Below are positions 5,621-6,686 of a stretch of DNA of 6,686 bases, piece by piece. The notes under the pieces are model-generated. The model was not told the origin of the DNA and did no database searches. It saw only the letters and a list, made by a program, of their open reading frames with translations. The stretch is from Candidatus Bipolaricaulota bacterium. GTDB lineage: Bacteria > Bipolaricaulota > Bipolaricaulia > UBA7950 > UBA9294. Every line of letters starts with the position of its first letter. The stretch's first letter is position 1. Made by a program: the position numbers and the translations under genes. Location: positions 1-6,686 of the forward strand of contig JAJOKK010000203.1 in NCBI GenBank assembly GCA_021129875.1, in the 5' to 3' direction.

Positions 5621-6448
5621 ATGTCAACCGAGATGGACGACGGGAAGAAGAACGACCTTGCTCTACTGGAGGCGGCCCTCTTCCTCGCGTCGAAACCGTT
5701 GTCGCGCCATAAACTTGCGCGGATTCTCCAGTCCTCCGTAGCGTACGTCGATCGTCTTCTTGACGAATTGGGCGGGGGGCTCTCCAGTCCAAGTCGTGGC
5801 ATCGAGCTGTACATTGAGAATGGGAGGGTTATTCTGCGGGTAAAACGCCCGTACATCGACACAGTGGCTCACCTCTCTCCACATCAGGACATCCCTCACC
5901 CGATTCTACGGAGCCTGGCAATGATCGCCTATAATCATCCGATGACCCAAGCCGACCTTGTCAAAGCGCGGGGGAACAAAGCATACGGCCACGTCCAGGA
6001 ACTGCTTGAACGGCGACTGATCCGCGGGGAAGACCAGGGACGTACTATTCTGCTCTACGTTACCGATGAGTTTCTCCGCCACTTTGGTCTTAAAAACGTA
6101 GAGGAGTTTCGCTTTCATGTGGAGCCACCACCGACTGAAGAGGCTGTAATCGAAAAAGGGGATACCTCCTCTTCAGAAGATCTCTCTGACCAAAGCTCCG
6201 CCGGAGTAGCAGATGAACCTTCCTCCTCTGAGCCACCGGCAGAGATGAAAGAAGGGAATGATATGCCGGAGCAGAGGGTGGAGTATCAGCCGACTGAAGA
6301 GGCTGTAACCGAGAAAGAGAGTGCGGCCCCTTTAGAAGAGACCTCTGATAAAGGAACCGCCGGAGTAGCGGATGAGCCCTCTATCGCCAAACCACCGGCC
6401 GTGTTGGAAGCAGGGAATGATATGCCGGAGCAAAAGGAGGTAGATTGA
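5621..6448 (+). CDS. scpB: Condensin accessory subunit ScpB with duplicated acidic tail
   Basis: ScpB is the winged-helix partner that dimerises and binds the middle of ScpA. Of 275 residues, 1-90 hold the first winged helix (LLEAALFLASKPLSRHKLAR at 15-34; RGIELYIENGRVILRVK at 59-75). Residues about 92-160 hold the second (ILRSLAMIAYNHPMTQADLV at 95-114, then KARGNKAYGHVQELLERRLI and LLYVTDEFLRHFGL). The 'Q.DLVK.RGN.AY.HV..L' block resembles archaeal ScpB. Residues 171-275 are an extra low-complexity Glu/Pro/Ser tail made of two copies of a 53-residue unit, which the core family lacks. The start at 5621 follows GGGAGGG (5611-5617). An in-frame ATG at 5585 lacks such a site. The 89-nt gap after scpA is unusual for a pair that often overlaps, but no terminator is evident in it, so co-transcription is likely. 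Confidence 0.92.
   Translation: MSTEMDDGKKNDLALLEAALFLASKPLSRHKLARILQSSVAYVDRLLDELGGGLSSPSRGIELYIENGRVILRVKRPYIDTVAHLSPHQDIPHPILRSLAMIAYNHPMTQADLVKARGNKAYGHVQELLERRLIRGEDQGRTILLYVTDEFLRHFGLKNVEEFRFHVEPPPTEEAVIEKGDTSSSEDLSDQSSAGVADEPSSSEPPAEMKEGNDMPEQRVEYQPTEEAVTEKESAAPLEETSDKGTAGVADEPSIAKPPAVLEAGNDMPEQKEVD
6131..6448 (+). repeat. 159-bp tandem duplication inside the scpB 3' end
   Basis: Unit 1 is 6131-6289 and unit 2 is 6290-6448, a period of exactly 53 codons. Shared blocks include CCGACTGAAGAGGCTGTAA at each unit start, GCCGGAGTAGC in the middle and GGGAATGATATGCCGGAGCA near the end. Between these the copies have diverged. In protein, PTEEAV.EK, AGVADEPS, and GNDMPEQ recur in both. It is an in-frame duplication of a disordered acidic tail. 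Confidence 0.9.
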
Positions 6449-6606
6449 TGGAAAAGTGGGAATGCACCGTATGTGGGTACATCTACGACCCAGTTGTTGG
6501 GGATCCGAGCACTGGGGTGGGAACAGACACAACCTTTGAGGACCTCCCCGAGGGCTGGACCTGTCCCGATTGCGGCGCAGGGAAAGAGATGTTTGAGATT
6601 ATCTAA
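6448..6606 (+). CDS. Rubredoxin
   Basis: This 52-residue protein is of normal rubredoxin length. It carries two iron-binding knuckles: CTVCGYIYDP (Cys6, Cys9) and CPDCGAGKEMFE (Cys39, Cys42). These four cysteines bind one Fe for single-electron transfer in the cytoplasm. The family-typical 'DLPEGW.CP.CG' is present, with conserved aromatics Trp4, Tyr11, Tyr13 and Trp37. Rubredoxins feed electrons to superoxide reductase, rubrerythrin, or oxygen/NO-reducing flavoproteins, mainly in anaerobes; no partner gene is visible in the window. The start overlaps the scpB stop (TGATG, 6446-6450) and has its own AAAGGAGG (6433-6440), so it is translated from the condensin message. A functional link to condensation is not known; it may simply ride on the operon. 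Confidence 0.96.
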   Translation: MEKWECTVCGYIYDPVVGDPSTGVGTDTTFEDLPEGWTCPDCGAGKEMFEII

Positions 6607-6618
6607 AAGGTTCCTCGC

Positions 6619-6645
6619 AAGAGAGAAAAAGGGCTCTTCGTCGTT
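6619..6645 (+). terminator. Weak possible terminator after rubredoxin
   Basis: AAGAG (6619-6623) and CTCTT (6634-6638) can pair around a 10-nt loop, with a TTTT at 6643-6646 shortly after. The stem is short and AT-containing and the U-run is offset, so this is a weak candidate for the operon end. No gene is seen in the remaining bases to 6686. Confidence 0.25.
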
Positions 6646-6686
6646 TTAAGTGGGTAACGGTTTCTAATTCACATGCGCACGAGGTG

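Overview
The window carries a compact chromosome-condensation operon. In order on the + strand it holds a small XRE-type helix-turn-helix gene, smc, scpA, scpB and a rubredoxin gene. To the left lies a free-standing gene for an exported coiled-coil protein. At the left edge, on the opposite strand, is the N-terminal part of a membrane pyrophosphatase gene (hppA).

Organism: a moderately GC-rich prokaryote, probably anaerobic (rubredoxin, membrane pyrophosphatase). Bacterial signs are a Lys-Lys/hydrophobic signal peptide, strong Shine-Dalgarno sites, a hairpin-plus-U-tract terminator, and a -35/-10 promoter candidate. The SMC-ScpA-ScpB proteins, however, carry motifs I associate with the archaeal versions, and the order smc-scpA-scpB is familiar from Euryarchaeota. 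My best reading is a deep-branching bacterium (a Bipolaricaulota/Acetothermia-like or Thermotogota-like lineage is a low-confidence guess) with an archaeal-type condensin cassette. An archaeal host is not excluded.

Layout: (1) 1-351, minus strand, 5' part of hppA, running off the left edge. (2) 352-705, a divergent intergenic region with several inverted repeats, likely regulatory. (3) 706-1797, an exported, C-terminally membrane-anchored coiled-coil protein, followed by an intrinsic terminator at 1846-1874. (4) A promoter candidate at 1873-1901, directly after the U-tract, starts the operon. (5) HTH gene 1927-2247, overlapping smc (2244-4769), then scpA (4785-5531), an 89-nt gap, scpB (5621-6448), and rubredoxin (6448-6606) overlapping scpB by one base. 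(6) 6607-6686, an 80-nt tail with a weak hairpin and no gene.

How the genes work together: SMC is the ATPase that dimerises through its hinge. ScpA is the kleisin that bridges the two heads, and ScpB is the winged-helix partner that binds ScpA. Together they form the loop-extruding complex that compacts and segregates the chromosome. The tightly coupled HTH protein may be an autoregulator or a DNA-targeting accessory. The most striking point is the SMC length: 841 residues with head, hinge and ATPase motifs all present, so both coiled-coil arms are about half the usual length.
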